A DNA stretch of 64,000 bases from Thioclava sediminum (GTDB lineage: Bacteria > Pseudomonadota > Alphaproteobacteria > Rhodobacterales > Rhodobacteraceae). Location: positions 248,001 through 312,000 of the forward strand of contig NZ_MPZV01000002.1 of NCBI RefSeq assembly GCF_002020355.1. The letters run 5' to 3'. The notes under the pieces are model-generated. The model was given only the letters and a program-made list of their open reading frames with translations. It had not been told where the DNA came from and did no database searches. The position numbers and the translations under genes are program-made. Position 1 is the first letter of the stretch; every line of letters starts with the position of its first letter. Shown here in pieces: positions 1 to 9,122 of the stretch.

Positions 1-27
1 CGGATGGCTCATGCAGGGAACCCTCTG

Positions 28-56
28 AAAGAAACGAGCCCGCCGAATAGGCGGGC
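28..56 (-). terminator. Rho-independent terminator downstream of clpS
   Basis: A perfect 7-bp stem (GCCCGCC/GGCGGGC, positions 38-44 and 50-56) with a 5-nt loop is followed on the minus strand by a T-rich run (TCGTTTCTTT). It lies about 35 bp past the clpS stop codon and is oriented to end clpS transcription. Confidence 0.75.
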
Positions 57-91
57 GCGACTGAATTTGCAAGGAACCGCTTGGGCGGCCT

Positions 92-418
92 TTAGTCCTT
101 CTCCATCGTGCATTGCAGCGGGTGCTGGTGGCGGCGCGCGAAATCCATCACCTGCGCCACCTTCGTCTCGGCCACCTCGAAAGAGAAGACCCCGACCACC
201 GCAAGGCCCTTCTTGTGCACGGTCAGCATGATCTCGAACGCCTGCGCGTGGTTCAGACCGAAGAACCGCTCGAGGATATGGACGACGAATTCCATCGGCG
301 TGTAATCGTCGTTCAACAACATGACCTTGTACATCGGCGGGCGCTGCGTCTTCGGCCGTGTCTTGGTCGCGAGGGACGCGTCGTTATCGCTGTCGTCCTG
401 GTCGTCGTCGGACATCAT
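92..418 (-). CDS. clpS: ATP-dependent Clp protease adaptor ClpS
   Basis: ClpS delivers N-degron substrates to ClpAP in the cytoplasm. The protein is 107-108 aa, normal for the family. It has an acidic, disordered N-terminus ([12 protein letters not shown]) and then the conserved core: [18 protein letters not shown] around residues 28-45, the HILERFF helix, and [19 protein letters not shown]. The reading frame stays open far upstream, but homology starts only here. The tandem ATGs at 418 and 415 are both possible, and neither has a strong Shine-Dalgarno. clpA is not adjacent in the window. The gene is divergent from the HAD hydrolase. Confidence 0.95.
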   Translation of the reverse strand: MMSDDDQDDSDNDASLATKTRPKTQRPPMYKVMLLNDDYTPMEFVVHILERFFGLNHAQAFEIMLTVHKKGLAVVGVFSFEVAETKVAQVMDFARRHQHPLQCTMEKD

Positions 419-538
419 GTAAAGAGGCTCGGTCAAGGGCGCTCCGGCATCAGGAATCGTTGAGGGGCTCTGGCGGAATATAGGGTCTTCGTGACATATG
501 AAAAGTCCTTCGACACCTGTGACGAGAAAGGCGGGACC

Positions 539-1237
539 ATGCGGCTCACGGCGATTGGCTTCGATGCGGATGATACGCTTTGGCATAACGAGCGTTTCTT
601 TCAACTCACGCATGACCACTTTACCGAATTGCTGCGCGACCACGCCGAGCCCGATCATCTGGCAGAGCGGCTGATCGCGGCGGAACGTCGCAACATCGCG
701 CATTACGGCTTTGGCATCAAAGGCTTCACCCTGTCGATGATCGAAACCGCGATCGAAGTGAGCGAAGGCCGCGTGCCCGCGACGATCCTGTCGGAGATTC
801 TCGCGGCAGGGCGGGAGATGCTGTCGCACCCGATAGAGTTGCTGCCCCATGCACGCGAAACGATCGAGGCGCTGTCGGACGACTACCGCATCCTTCTGGT
901 GACGAAGGGCGACCTGATCGACCAGGAGCGCAAGCTGGCGCAGTCAGGCTTGGGCGAGTTGTTCGACGCGGTCGAGATCGTCTCGGACAAGAAGCCCCCG
1001 ATCTACACCGAGATTTTCGCGCGCCATGCCGAAGGGGCGGAGCACGGTCTGATGGCGGGAAATTCGCTGAAATCCGACGTGATCCCGATGATCGAAGCGG
1101 GCGGCTGGGGCGTGCATGTGCCCCATGAATTGACATGGGCTTTCGAGCATGCCGAGCCCCCGATGGATCATCCCCGCTTCGCGGAATTGCCGGACCTCGG
1201 CGCGCTGCCAAATTTCGTCGCGAAAATCACGGACTAA
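539..1237 (+). CDS. HAD-superfamily hydrolase
   Basis: A 232-aa cytosolic haloacid-dehalogenase-type phosphatase or dehalogenase. Motif [11 protein letters not shown], is at residues 8-17 with both catalytic aspartates. Motif II is the LLVTKGD segment, the motif III lysine is in SDKKPPIY, and the motif IV acidic region is in [11 protein letters not shown]. The helical cap insertion after motif I suggests subfamily I (YjjG-like or 2-haloacid-dehalogenase-like). The frame opens at 491, but the ATG at 539 follows a purine-rich GAGAAAGGCGGG and puts motif I near the N-terminus as usual. The substrate cannot be read from the sequence. The 287 bp that follow show no convincing gene. Confidence 0.85.
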   Translation: MRLTAIGFDADDTLWHNERFFQLTHDHFTELLRDHAEPDHLAERLIAAERRNIAHYGFGIKGFTLSMIETAIEVSEGRVPATILSEILAAGREMLSHPIELLPHARETIEALSDDYRILLVTKGDLIDQERKLAQSGLGELFDAVEIVSDKKPPIYTEIFARHAEGAEHGLMAGNSLKSDVIPMIEAGGWGVHVPHELTWAFEHAEPPMDHPRFAELPDLGALPNFVAKITD

Positions 1238-1524
1238 AATCTTTCTTCTCAGAAAAATTTTGCGAGCGCCGCGCCTTTGCGTCGCGTCACCTGCCGCATG
1301 ACCTCACGCGCGCGCGAGCGGAACCAACCACTGCTAGAGACAACTTCGCGAGAGACCTACCACATATTGCGGTATTGCATGAATGTCGCAGTGAAAGCTC
1401 TTGAAAATAGACAGTTTCCAGCCTGCAACACCCATGCTACGCTTCTCGCTAACAAGCCCCGCAAGCTGGCTCAGATCGGCAACGCAAGAAGGGGCAAATT
1501 TGAGGCAGTGAAATAGGTGAAACC

Positions 1525-3342
1525 GTGACCACGCTGATGCGCTGGGTCCGTGATGGGCTATTCGTAATCCTTCTGACACTCATTGCGCCGATCGCTGCGC
1601 AGGCCGCGCCCTACGCGGCGATGGTCATGGACATGCGATCGGGCGAAGTTCTCTACTCCAAGAATGCCGACACGCCGCTGCATCCTGCGTCGCTGACGAA
1701 GATGATGACGCTCTACATCACCTTCCAGGCGATCGAGCATGGCGAGTTCAGCCTCGATTCCATCGTCACCGTGACGAAGCACGCCGCCAGCCAGCCGCCC
1801 TCGCGTCTCGGCCTGCGCCCCGGTCAGAAGATCGCCGTGCGCTACCTGATCCGCGCCGCCGCGATCAAATCCGCCAATGACGCCGCTGCGGCGCTTGGCG
1901 ATTACATCGGCGGCTCGGAAGAAGGTTTCGCCGCGCGGATGAACCGCACCGCCCGGCAGCTGGGCATGAAGAACACCCATTTCGTCAATGCCAACGGCCT
2001 GACCCGCAAGGGCCACCTGTCCTCGGCGCATGACATGACGATCATGGGCCGTCACCTGTTCTTCGACTATCCGCAATATTACAACATTTTCTCGCGCCGC
2101 TCGGCGGATGCGAAAGTGCGCACCGTCTATTCGACGAACCGCAAATTCCTCGCGGCCTATAAGGGCGCGGATGGTATCAAAACCGGCTACACCTCGGCCT
2201 CGGGCTTCAACCTGACCGCCTCGGCACAGCGCGGCAACAAGCGCATCATCGCGACCGTCTTCGGCGGCACCTCCACTGCGCAGCGCAACGCGAAAATGGC
2301 CGATCTGCTGGATCTGGGCTTCAAGCGCGCTCCGAATAACGCGCCGACGAACCGCCCCCGGATCCCGCAATATATCGAGCCCGCGCAATCGCCGATGCTG
2401 ATGGCCAACCTCGCGCCGAAGAAGAGCCCGCGCCCCGATATCCGCCCGACCGCGCCGACTGCGGATAGCGATGCGATCTCGATGGCGCTCGCCGCCGCGG
2501 TGCAGGCCGATCAGGTGGATGAGAGCACCGACATCCCCGAGGACGTGGCCGAAGGCGCGCAGGACGCTACTGCGGACACGCAAGATGTCGTCGTGGCCGA
2601 TGCTGGCACGCTCGGGATCGGCGCGGAGATCACCGCAAGCCCCCGCCCGCAGCGCAACCCGCGCGAGATTCAGGTCGCGGACGCGACGAAGGCGCTTCCG
2701 GCCGAGGTGACCAAGGCTACCCCGCTGGCTCAGGCGCAGGCGCATGACGCCGCCGTCGCCGCCGGCAAGGCCAGCGCGGATGGCAGCGAAGAGCCGAGCG
2801 ACGTGCAGCTTGCCTCCTACGAGCCCGGCGCGTCGGACGGCCCGAAATTCGTCCAGTCCACCCAGCCGCAGCCGGAGACGATGGAGCTGGCCGAGGCGCA
2901 TACGCTCGATCTGGATCAAAACGGCAAAGCCGATGGCGCCAAGGCCCCGTCCAGCTTCGTGCAATCGACGGACCCGCAGCCCGAGACCGCGCAGATGGCC
3001 GCAGCCCCCGAGAAGCGCAAAAGCGAGATCATTCTCGCCGCTCTCACCCCCCCTGCCCCGGCCCCCGAGCAGAAACCGCGCGTGGTCGCCCGCGTCTCCA
3101 GCTCGGGTGGGCGCAACTGGGGTGTCAGCCTCGGCCTGTTCGGTTCGCGATTCGCCGCAGAGCGCCACATGCTGACCACGGCACTGATGGAAAGCGACAC
3201 TTTGGGCGAAGCTTTGCGCAAAGTGGCCACCCGAAAGACCGGTTATGAGGCGAATTTCGTAGGAATGACCCAAGACATGGCACAACTGGCCTGTGCAAGG
3301 CTCGAGTCTCGCGCTATGGACTGCAAAGTGGTCGGCCCCTGA
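1525..3342 (+). CDS. D-alanyl-D-alanine carboxypeptidase (S11) with C-terminal SPOR-like domain
   Basis: A 605-aa periplasmic low-molecular-weight penicillin-binding protein that trims the terminal D-Ala from peptidoglycan stem peptides. It has a signal peptide at residues 1-28 (hydrophobic stretch, AQAAP cleavage). The catalytic triad motifs are S56-L-T-K59, S116-A-N118 and K219-T-G221. Residues of about 280-530 form a low-complexity Ala/Pro/Asp-rich linker. The last 75 residues, from NWGVSLGLFGS, look like a SPOR peptidoglycan-binding domain that would target the septum. The GTG start at 1525 follows AGGTGA; an ATG five codons in is an alternative. A strong terminator follows, so it is probably monocistronic. 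The linker carries two copies of FVQSTxPQPET. Confidence 0.92.
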   Translation: MTTLMRWVRDGLFVILLTLIAPIAAQAAPYAAMVMDMRSGEVLYSKNADTPLHPASLTKMMTLYITFQAIEHGEFSLDSIVTVTKHAASQPPSRLGLRPGQKIAVRYLIRAAAIKSANDAAAALGDYIGGSEEGFAARMNRTARQLGMKNTHFVNANGLTRKGHLSSAHDMTIMGRHLFFDYPQYYNIFSRRSADAKVRTVYSTNRKFLAAYKGADGIKTGYTSASGFNLTASAQRGNKRIIATVFGGTSTAQRNAKMADLLDLGFKRAPNNAPTNRPRIPQYIEPAQSPMLMANLAPKKSPRPDIRPTAPTADSDAISMALAAAVQADQVDESTDIPEDVAEGAQDATADTQDVVVADAGTLGIGAEITASPRPQRNPREIQVADATKALPAEVTKATPLAQAQAHDAAVAAGKASADGSEEPSDVQLASYEPGASDGPKFVQSTQPQPETMELAEAHTLDLDQNGKADGAKAPSSFVQSTDPQPETAQMAAAPEKRKSEIILAALTPPAPAPEQKPRVVARVSSSGGRNWGVSLGLFGSRFAAERHMLTTALMESDTLGEALRKVATRKTGYEANFVGMTQDMAQLACARLESRAMDCKVVGP

Positions 3343-3368
3343 GAGTCTTCCCTTAGGGGCAAAATATG

Positions 3369-3404
3369 AAAAGCCGCGCTTGGTCAGCGCGGCTTTTCCT
3401 TTTT
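3369..3404 (+). terminator. Rho-independent terminator of the carboxypeptidase gene
   Basis: An 11-bp perfect stem (AAAAGCCGCGC/GCGCGGCTTTT) with a 7-nt loop ends in TTTTCCTTTTT on the plus strand, about 27 bp after the stop codon. The A-rich 5' arm could let it act on both strands, stopping ccoGHIS read-through as well. Confidence 0.9.
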
Positions 3405-3446
3405 CCGGACCTTATGGCACCCGCCGCGCGGATCGCACCGACAGGA

Positions 3447-3479
3447 GCCTCCGGCGGGGATATTTATGCCAAGGCGAAG
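3447..3479. repeat. Dispersed intergenic repeat (GGGATATTT..CCAAG family), copy 1
   Basis: The sequence CCTCCGGCGGGGATATTTAT followed by GCCAAGGCGAAG shares its core with the copies at 38961-39062 and 53807-53853, which read on the minus strand as CCCCCGGGATATTTG and then CCAAG. Short repeats of this pattern are, from memory, frequent between genes in Rhodobacteraceae. This copy lies between the carboxypeptidase terminator and the 3' end of ccoS, not at a start codon. Confidence 0.6.
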
Positions 3480-3534
3480 CGGGCGCGAATCTAAGGGGAT
3501 CGGGCCGTCCGGTCCGGCCCTGCGCGTCGCGCGC

Positions 3535-3696
3535 TCAGTCCTGCTTCGGGTGGTCGTCGAACTCGTCGGAAAGGATGCGCTCGGCATCGCCTTTCGGGTC
3601 GTCATACTGATTGTTCTTCAGCGACCAGAAAAACGCCCCGAGGCCAATCCCGCCGAGCAGCAGGGAAATCGGAATCGAATAGAGAAGAACCTCCAT
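3535..3696 (-). CDS. ccoS: cbb3-type cytochrome oxidase assembly protein CcoS
   Basis: A 53-aa, single-span membrane protein required to mature the cbb3 oxidase, with a role in heme or copper incorporation into CcoN. It begins MEVLLYSIPISLLLGGIG, a transmembrane helix of about residues 3-24 ending in FFWSLKN. A cytosolic tail follows with the typical QYDDPKGDAERIL motif and ends DDHPKQD. GAAAGGAGCC precedes the ATG. It lies 12 bp downstream of ccoI and is the last gene of ccoGHIS. Confidence 0.95.
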   Translation of the reverse strand: MEVLLYSIPISLLLGGIGLGAFFWSLKNNQYDDPKGDAERILSDEFDDHPKQD

Positions 3697-3708
3697 GAGG
3701 GGCTCCTT

Positions 3709-5934
3709 TCAGCGCAGGCGCAGCGAGTTGAGCGAAACCGTGATCGAGCTGGCCGACATCGCGAGCGCCGCCATCAGCGGCGTCGCAAGCCCCGTCAGCG
3801 CGAGCGGCACGGCGATGATATTGTAGACGATGGAGATGCCGAAGTTCTGCTTGATCCGGCGGCGGGCGCGCACCGAGATCGAGGCGGCATCGGAAACCGG
3901 CGCGAGATCCTTCCCCAGAAGCACGATATCCGACGCCGTGCGCGCGGCATCCAGTGCGGAGGCGGGCGAGACCGAGACATGGGCCGCGGCCAGCGCGGCG
4001 GTGTCGTTGAGACCGTCGCCGACCATCAGCACGCGGTGGCCCTGTTGGGTCAGATCGCTCACGAGCTGTGCTTTCTCCGCGGGCAAGGCACCGGCGCGGT
4101 AGGTGTCGATCCCGAGCCGCGTGGCGAGATCGCTCACCGCGCCTTCGACATCACCAGAGACCAGCCAGACCTGCTTGCCCTGCGCCTTCAGACCGGCCAC
4201 GGCCTCTTCGGCCCCGGTGCGCAGCGTGTCGGCAAAACGGATCGAGATCGGTGCCGCATCTCCAATCTTGAGATGGGTCGCGGTGGTCGTGCCGTCCTCG
4301 GCGCCGATCCAGTTCGCACGACCGAGCCGCACGCGCTGTCCCTGCCAGACACCTTCGACGCCATAGCCCGGAACTTCGCGCAGATCGCTCAGCGCAGCGG
4401 GCGCAACGCCCTGCCCTGCCGCGGCCTCATTCAGCGCACGGGCGAGCGGGTGGCTCGAGCCTTCGGCCAGCGCCATCGCGACGGACAGCGCCTCGGGCGA
4501 GAGATCGGAGAGGTTCTGCGGGCGCGGCGCGCCCATGGTCAGCGTTCCGGTCTTGTCGAAAACAACCGTATCAATCTCGGCCATACGCTCCAGCGCGGTG
4601 CCGTCCTTGATCAGAAGCCCCTTGCGGAACAGCTTGCCCGATGCGGCGGTCACCACGGCAGGCACCGCAAGCCCCAGCGCACAGGGGCAGGTGATGATCA
4701 GCACGGCGGCGGCGATATTCACCGCCAGACGGAAGTCGCCGCCCGTGATCCAGGCCCAGGCGCAGAACGCACTGAAGGACAGGATATGCACGATCGGCGC
4801 ATAGGCCCGCGCCGCCCGTTCGGCGAGCGAGGTGTATTTCGTCTTCGCGCTTTCGGCCATCGCGACGAGATCGGCCATCCGATGCAGCGAGCTGTCGCGC
4901 CCGGCCGCCGTCACGCGCAGGGTCAGCGGCCCGGTCAGGTTCACCTCACCGGCGGAGAGCGTCATACCGGGCAGCACCTGCACGGGCAGGCTTTCGCCAG
5001 TCAGCAGAGAGCGGTCGCTCTCGGATTGGCCCTCGGTCACCTCGCCATCGGCGGGAATACGGCCTCCCGGGCGCACCCGGATCAGATCGCCGGGCACAAG
5101 TTCGCCCACGGGCACGGTGACCTCTTCGCCGTCGCGCAACACGGTCGCGCGGGGCACTTCCAGCGCGGCTAGCTCTTCGGCGGCCGAGCGCGCCACGGCG
5201 CGGGTGCGATAGTCGAGATAGCGGCCCACCAGCAGGAAGAAGGTGAGCATCGTCGCCGCTTCGAAATAGGCGTGTGCCCCGGAATGCATCGTCTCGAACA
5301 GCGAAATCCCGAGCGCGAGCAGGATCGCGAGCGAGATCGGCACATCCATCCCTAGACGCCCGCCGCGCAAGCTCGCCCAGGCATTGGCGAAGAAGGGCTG
5401 GCCCGCGAAAATCGTGGTGGGCAGCGCGATGGCCGCCGAAATCCAGTGGAAGAGGTCGCGCGTCGAATCCTCCGCCCCCGACCAGACCGCGATCGAGAGC
5501 ATCATGATGTTCATCATCGCGAAGCCCGCGACGCCCATGCGCATCAAGAGGTCCCGTCCGCGCTTGTCGGCCTCGGTCGCGGACAGCATGCCGGGATCGA
5601 GCTCGTGCGCCTCATAGCCGATCTTGTCGAGCGCCGCGATCAGCCCCGCCGGTTCGACATCGCCCGCCGCATCAACCGAGGCGCGTTTCAGCGTCAGGTT
5701 CACCCGCGCCGACTTCACACCCGGCTGCTTCATCAGCTCGCGTTCGACATCGGTGATGCAGACCGCACAATGCGCCGTGGGCAGCGACAGCATGATCCGC
5801 GCGCCCTTGATGTCACCCGACTTCGCTATCTGCTCGGCCGAGGGGGCCGCGATGCAGGCGGGACAGGCCGAAGCCGAGACATGCTCGTCCTCGAACGGTT
5901 CGCTATGCGATGGAGAAGCGGGCGACACCGACAT
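3709..5934 (-). CDS. ccoI: Copper-translocating P-type ATPase CcoI (FixI)
   Basis: A 741-aa P1B-type ATPase of the inner membrane that exports Cu to supply the cbb3 oxidase CuB site. From the N-terminus it has a Cys pair in SACPACIAA (about residues 23-31), a heavy-metal-associated domain with AHCAVCITD, and eight expected transmembrane segments. The transport motif is ITCPCALGLAVP. The phosphorylation motif is DKTGTLTMG, the HP motif is SSHPLARAL, and the hinge is GDGLND. It follows ccoH by 4 bp. It belongs to the low-activity, assembly-type CopA2/FixI group on context, not to copper resistance. Confidence 0.95.
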   Translation of the reverse strand: MSVSPASPSHSEPFEDEHVSASACPACIAAPSAEQIAKSGDIKGARIMLSLPTAHCAVCITDVERELMKQPGVKSARVNLTLKRASVDAAGDVEPAGLIAALDKIGYEAHELDPGMLSATEADKRGRDLLMRMGVAGFAMMNIMMLSIAVWSGAEDSTRDLFHWISAAIALPTTIFAGQPFFANAWASLRGGRLGMDVPISLAILLALGISLFETMHSGAHAYFEAATMLTFFLLVGRYLDYRTRAVARSAAEELAALEVPRATVLRDGEEVTVPVGELVPGDLIRVRPGGRIPADGEVTEGQSESDRSLLTGESLPVQVLPGMTLSAGEVNLTGPLTLRVTAAGRDSSLHRMADLVAMAESAKTKYTSLAERAARAYAPIVHILSFSAFCAWAWITGGDFRLAVNIAAAVLIITCPCALGLAVPAVVTAASGKLFRKGLLIKDGTALERMAEIDTVVFDKTGTLTMGAPRPQNLSDLSPEALSVAMALAEGSSHPLARALNEAAAGQGVAPAALSDLREVPGYGVEGVWQGQRVRLGRANWIGAEDGTTTATHLKIGDAAPISIRFADTLRTGAEEAVAGLKAQGKQVWLVSGDVEGAVSDLATRLGIDTYRAGALPAEKAQLVSDLTQQGHRVLMVGDGLNDTAALAAAHVSVSPASALDAARTASDIVLLGKDLAPVSDAASISVRARRRIKQNFGISIVYNIIAVPLALTGLATPLMAALAMSASSITVSLNSLRLR

Positions 5935-5938
5935 CGGC

Positions 5939-6403
5939 TCAGCCTTTCACGAACAGGTCAATCCGCTGGCGGAACTCCGTGCCGTCGGCGGCTTTCGCGT
6001 CGAGATGCACCAGCCACACGCCCGGCGCAAGATCGAGCTTCGTGGTGAAGATGCCGCCGACATAGTCGAAATCGGGCGTCATGTCATCGCGGACATGGGT
6101 GGTGCGCCCGACGAGCGCCTTGAACTCGGCCACCCTCGCGGGCAGCCCGTCCTCGTCGCGGATCACGAAGCTCAGCTTGCCGTCGGAATACTCCGGCGAC
6201 ACGGTCCAGCCGAGCGCATCCTGCGCCAGTTTCTCTTCGTTGAAGGTCTGCGAGGCGACATAGGAATTGTCGACCTCGAGGCCGGGGAAGGTGCTGACAG
6301 CCTGCCACGCCATGACGAGGTTGACCGCGATGATCACCCCGAAGGAGGCCACCGCGATCATCAGCACTTTTCTTCCGGTCAGCGGTTTCGCCATATCGGT
6401 CAT
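5939..6403 (-). CDS. ccoH: cbb3 oxidase assembly protein CcoH (FixH)
   Basis: A 154-aa, single-pass membrane protein. It has a transmembrane helix at about residues 12-33 (VLMIAVASFGVIIAVNLVMAW) and then a periplasmic FixH domain with NSYVASQTFNE and the C-terminal GVWLVHLDAKAADGTEFRQRI segment. CcoH stays associated with the cbb3 oxidase and is needed for late assembly. Its start overlaps the ccoG stop by 4 bp (ATGA), indicating translational coupling within ccoGHIS. Confidence 0.93.
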   Translation of the reverse strand: MTDMAKPLTGRKVLMIAVASFGVIIAVNLVMAWQAVSTFPGLEVDNSYVASQTFNEEKLAQDALGWTVSPEYSDGKLSFVIRDEDGLPARVAEFKALVGRTTHVRDDMTPDFDYVGGIFTTKLDLAPGVWLVHLDAKAADGTEFRQRIDLFVKG

Positions 6404-7848
6404 TGTACCCTTCCGTTGAATACGGTCGTCTCCGACACGCGATCAGTATTGGTCATGTCCTCGATCCACATCGTCAGCTCGGTACGCTCGCTGGTGGCGA
6501 TGGACGAACCGGGTTCGGCGACAATATAGACCCTTTGGGTCATGGTTTCATCTGCGGGCACCGTCACGGTGCTCCCGTCCTGACCTTCGAGCAACACGCT
6601 CAGCGTGCTTTGCTCGGCCGGATCGGGGGCTTTGACGGAGACCTTGAACTCGGTCGCCTCGCCCGCCTTGTTGCGCAGCCGCAGCGTGTAGATGTTGCGG
6701 ATCGCGCCCGAGGGCTCCACCACGAAGAGCGGATCGCGGTTCGGCGTCACGTTGAAGTCGATGGGCGAGCGCATGAAGAGCGCGACGACCAGACCGATGC
6801 CGATCAGCGACCACATCGAGAAGTAGAGGATCGTGCGCGGGCGCATGATGTGCTTCCAGACATTGATGACCGGATTGCCCGAGCGCTCGTTCGCCTCGTC
6901 CTTCAGCGCCATGTAGCCGATGAGGCCACGCGGCTTGCCGATCTTGTCCATCATCTCGTTGCAGGCATCGATGCACAGGCCGCAGGTGATGCATTCAAGC
7001 TGCTGGCCGTCGCGGATATCGATGCCCATCGGGCAGACGTTGAAGCAGGCCATGCAGTCGATGCAGTCGCCCTGCGTCGGATCGTGCTGGCCCTTCTTGA
7101 GCTTGCCGCGCGGCTCGCCCCGCCATTCGCGATAGGCGATGGTGATCGTGTCTTCGTCCATCATCGCCGCCTGAATGCGCGGCCACGGGCAGGCGTAGAT
7201 GCAGATCTGTTCGCGGGCGAAGCCGCCGAAGGCGAAGGTCGTGAGCGTCGCCACCGCGATCGTCGTATAGGCGATCGGCGAGGCGGTGCCGTGGAACAGA
7301 TCGGTCAGCAGCGTAGGCGCATCGGTGAAGTAGAACACCCAGGCGCCGCCGGTCGCGACGCCGATCAGCAGCCAGAGCACCCATTTCGTGATGCGCTTGC
7401 GGAACTTCTCGGCGTTCCATTTCTGACGCAGCAGACGGATACGCGCGTTGCGGTCGCCCTCGACCCAACGCTCGACAAGGATGAACAGATCGGTCCAGAC
7501 GGTCTGCGGGCAGGCATAGCCACACCAGACGCGCCCCAGCGCCGAGGTGAACAGGAACAGGCCAAGGCCCGCCATGATCAGAAGGCCCGCGACGAAGTAG
7601 AATTCATGCGGCCAGATTTCGATCATGAAGAAGAAGAACCGGCGGTTCGCGAGGTCCAGAAGCACCGCCTGATCGGGTAGCTCCGGGCCACGATCCCAGC
7701 GAATCCACGGCGTGATGTAGTAGATGCCAAGCATCACCGCCATGAGCACCCATTTCAGGTTGCGGAACTGGCCGTGCACGCGGCGCGGAAAGATCGGCTC
7801 GCGGGCGGCGTAAAGCGGCGGGGGATCGACTGGTTCGGTGGAGCTCAC
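6400..7848 (-). CDS. ccoG: Cu(II)-reducing 4Fe-4S membrane protein CcoG (RdxB/FixG)
   Basis: A 482-aa inner-membrane iron-sulfur protein, proposed to reduce Cu(II) to Cu(I) during cbb3 assembly. It has several transmembrane helices in the N-terminal half, conserved Cys motifs CGYACPQTVW and ACPWPRIQ, and then a ferredoxin-type 2x4Fe-4S segment with CIDCMACFNVCPMGI and CITCGLCIDACNEMM. A C-terminal Ig-like FixG domain follows. It starts with GTG at 7848, preceded by GGAGAGAGTC. It is the first gene of ccoGHIS and has an FNR box 67-80 bp upstream. Confidence 0.95.
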   Translation of the reverse strand: MSSTEPVDPPPLYAAREPIFPRRVHGQFRNLKWVLMAVMLGIYYITPWIRWDRGPELPDQAVLLDLANRRFFFFMIEIWPHEFYFVAGLLIMAGLGLFLFTSALGRVWCGYACPQTVWTDLFILVERWVEGDRNARIRLLRQKWNAEKFRKRITKWVLWLLIGVATGGAWVFYFTDAPTLLTDLFHGTASPIAYTTIAVATLTTFAFGGFAREQICIYACPWPRIQAAMMDEDTITIAYREWRGEPRGKLKKGQHDPTQGDCIDCMACFNVCPMGIDIRDGQQLECITCGLCIDACNEMMDKIGKPRGLIGYMALKDEANERSGNPVINVWKHIMRPRTILYFSMWSLIGIGLVVALFMRSPIDFNVTPNRDPLFVVEPSGAIRNIYTLRLRNKAGEATEFKVSVKAPDPAEQSTLSVLLEGQDGSTVTVPADETMTQRVYIVAEPGSSIATSERTELTMWIEDMTNTDRVSETTVFNGRVQ

Positions 7849-7914
7849 GACTCTCTCCGTTCATATATTTCTCTGCGTCACAGGCTCTTCTGGTATGACA
7901 CAGTCGTGAAGGCT

Positions 7915-7928
7915 TTGACCTGCGTCAA
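7915..7928. promoter_or_regulatory. FnrL box upstream of ccoGHIS
   Basis: TTGACCTGCGTCAA is a perfect dyad of the TTGAY-N4-RTCAA type, flanked by T and A. If FnrL activates from the usual -41.5 position, the transcript would start near 7880, giving a leader of about 32 nt before the ccoG GTG. Confidence 0.8.
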
Positions 7929-7972
7929 AAAGACAGGTCTGCCATACAGGAAATCTTCACTGGTTGGTATTT

Positions 7973-8857
7973 TTACTGGTTACCGGCATGCGCCGCTTGC
8001 TTGAAGAGCCAAGACATGAACTGGCGTAGCGCCGGTCGCCTCACGCCCGGTCGCGTAACCGTGTAATAGCCTTTTTCCTCGCTGTCTTCAAACAGTAGCC
8101 GCAACCGTCCGGCCGCAATATCCTGCTCTACCCAGACCAAGGCGGTCACCGCCACCCCCTGCCCGCCGCGCGCCGCTTCGAGCAAAAGATTGCCCGGCAT
8201 CGCTGTCAGGCTTTTGGCCTGATCCTGCGTGACACCATGGCGCGCGAACCAGTCGGTCGACTCGGAAGTGCCGAGCTCTTGCAGCCACGGCAGGCCACGC
8301 AAATCCGCCGGGCAGTCATACCGCCCATCCCCCACCAGCGCAGGAGCCGCAACCACGACGATGGGCGAGCGCACCAAAAGCCGCGACTCGAGGCCGGGCC
8401 AGTCCCCCGATCCGTAGCGCAGCGCCATCTCGACCCCGCCCGGCGCAAGCGTGGAGACGGTCGCCGAAGGGTCGATAGTCAGACCGATCTCGGGATGGGC
8501 TTCGCGAAAGTCCGGCAGCCGGGGCAACAGCCAGGCCGAGGCGAAGCTTGGTGTAGTGGCGATTTGCAGCGGGCGGGAGTCGGCGGTGTCGCTCAGCGAA
8601 GCGACCGCTTCGGCAATCGTGCCGAACCCGTCGCGCAGCGCTTGCGCAAGGCGGCGACCGTCGGGCGTCAGCGCAGGCCGCGGGCCCGACCGGTCGACAA
8701 GCGTCAGACCGAGCCGCTCTTCGAGCCCTCGCAATTGCTGACTGACGGCTGCATGCGACACGTTGAGCGCACGTCCCGCCTCGGCCACCGATCCGCACTC
8801 TGCGAAAGCCGAAAACGCCCGCAGCGCGGTCAGGGAGGGAAGGGTTCGCCAGTCCAT
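7973..8857 (-). CDS. LysR-family transcriptional regulator (GcvA-like)
   Basis: A 294-aa LysR regulator. The winged HTH is at residues 4-62, with the pattern LTALRAFSAFAECGSVAEAGRALNVS followed by HAAVSQQLRGLEERLG. A type-2 periplasmic-binding effector domain follows from about residue 90 (PLQIATTPSFASAWLLPRL). It sits between ccoGHIS and ccoNOQP and is divergent from a 54-codon ORF at 8958, its most likely target. The effector is unknown. Confidence 0.9.
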   Translation of the reverse strand: MDWRTLPSLTALRAFSAFAECGSVAEAGRALNVSHAAVSQQLRGLEERLGLTLVDRSGPRPALTPDGRRLAQALRDGFGTIAEAVASLSDTADSRPLQIATTPSFASAWLLPRLPDFREAHPEIGLTIDPSATVSTLAPGGVEMALRYGSGDWPGLESRLLVRSPIVVVAAPALVGDGRYDCPADLRGLPWLQELGTSESTDWFARHGVTQDQAKSLTAMPGNLLLEAARGGQGVAVTALVWVEQDIAAGRLRLLFEDSEEKGYYTVTRPGVRRPALRQFMSWLFKQAAHAGNQ

Positions 8858-8957
8858 ATCTGTAACTTCAACTTACATAGTGGAAAGTTTCCTGAGTCGC
8901 ATCTTCGCGCAAATAAAGCATCCTGACCAGAGTTGACCCGCCTTCAGGAGATCAGAC

Positions 8958-9122
8958 ATGAAAGATAGAGTTACGCCCGACACGCTGATGCTGTTCGCCC
9001 GCATGAACCTCCATCCGCCGCAAAGCAACTGGCCGCACCTGCCGGACCCGATAGACTCGCGTAAGCGCCATCGCGCACCGCGCCCCTCTCTGCGCCAACG
9101 GTTTCGGGAGATTTGGAAATGA
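8958..9122 (+). CDS. Small basic hypothetical protein
   Basis: A 54-aa ORF starting MKDRVTPDTLMLFARM and ending with an Arg-rich tail (RQRFREIWK). A Shine-Dalgarno (CAGGAG) sits 8 nt before the ATG. It is divergent from the LysR gene, with a 100-bp shared promoter region, the usual layout for a LysR target. I do not recognise a domain. The remaining 160 bp up to the cco terminator hold no further gene that I can see. Confidence 0.5.
   Translation: MKDRVTPDTLMLFARMNLHPPQSNWPHLPDPIDSRKRHRAPRPSLRQRFREIWK

Noticed and set aside
8918-8950. FNR-like half-site near TTGACCCGCCTTCAG upstream of the 54-aa ORF
   Set aside because: Only one half (TTGAC) matches. The second half-site is not RTCAA.
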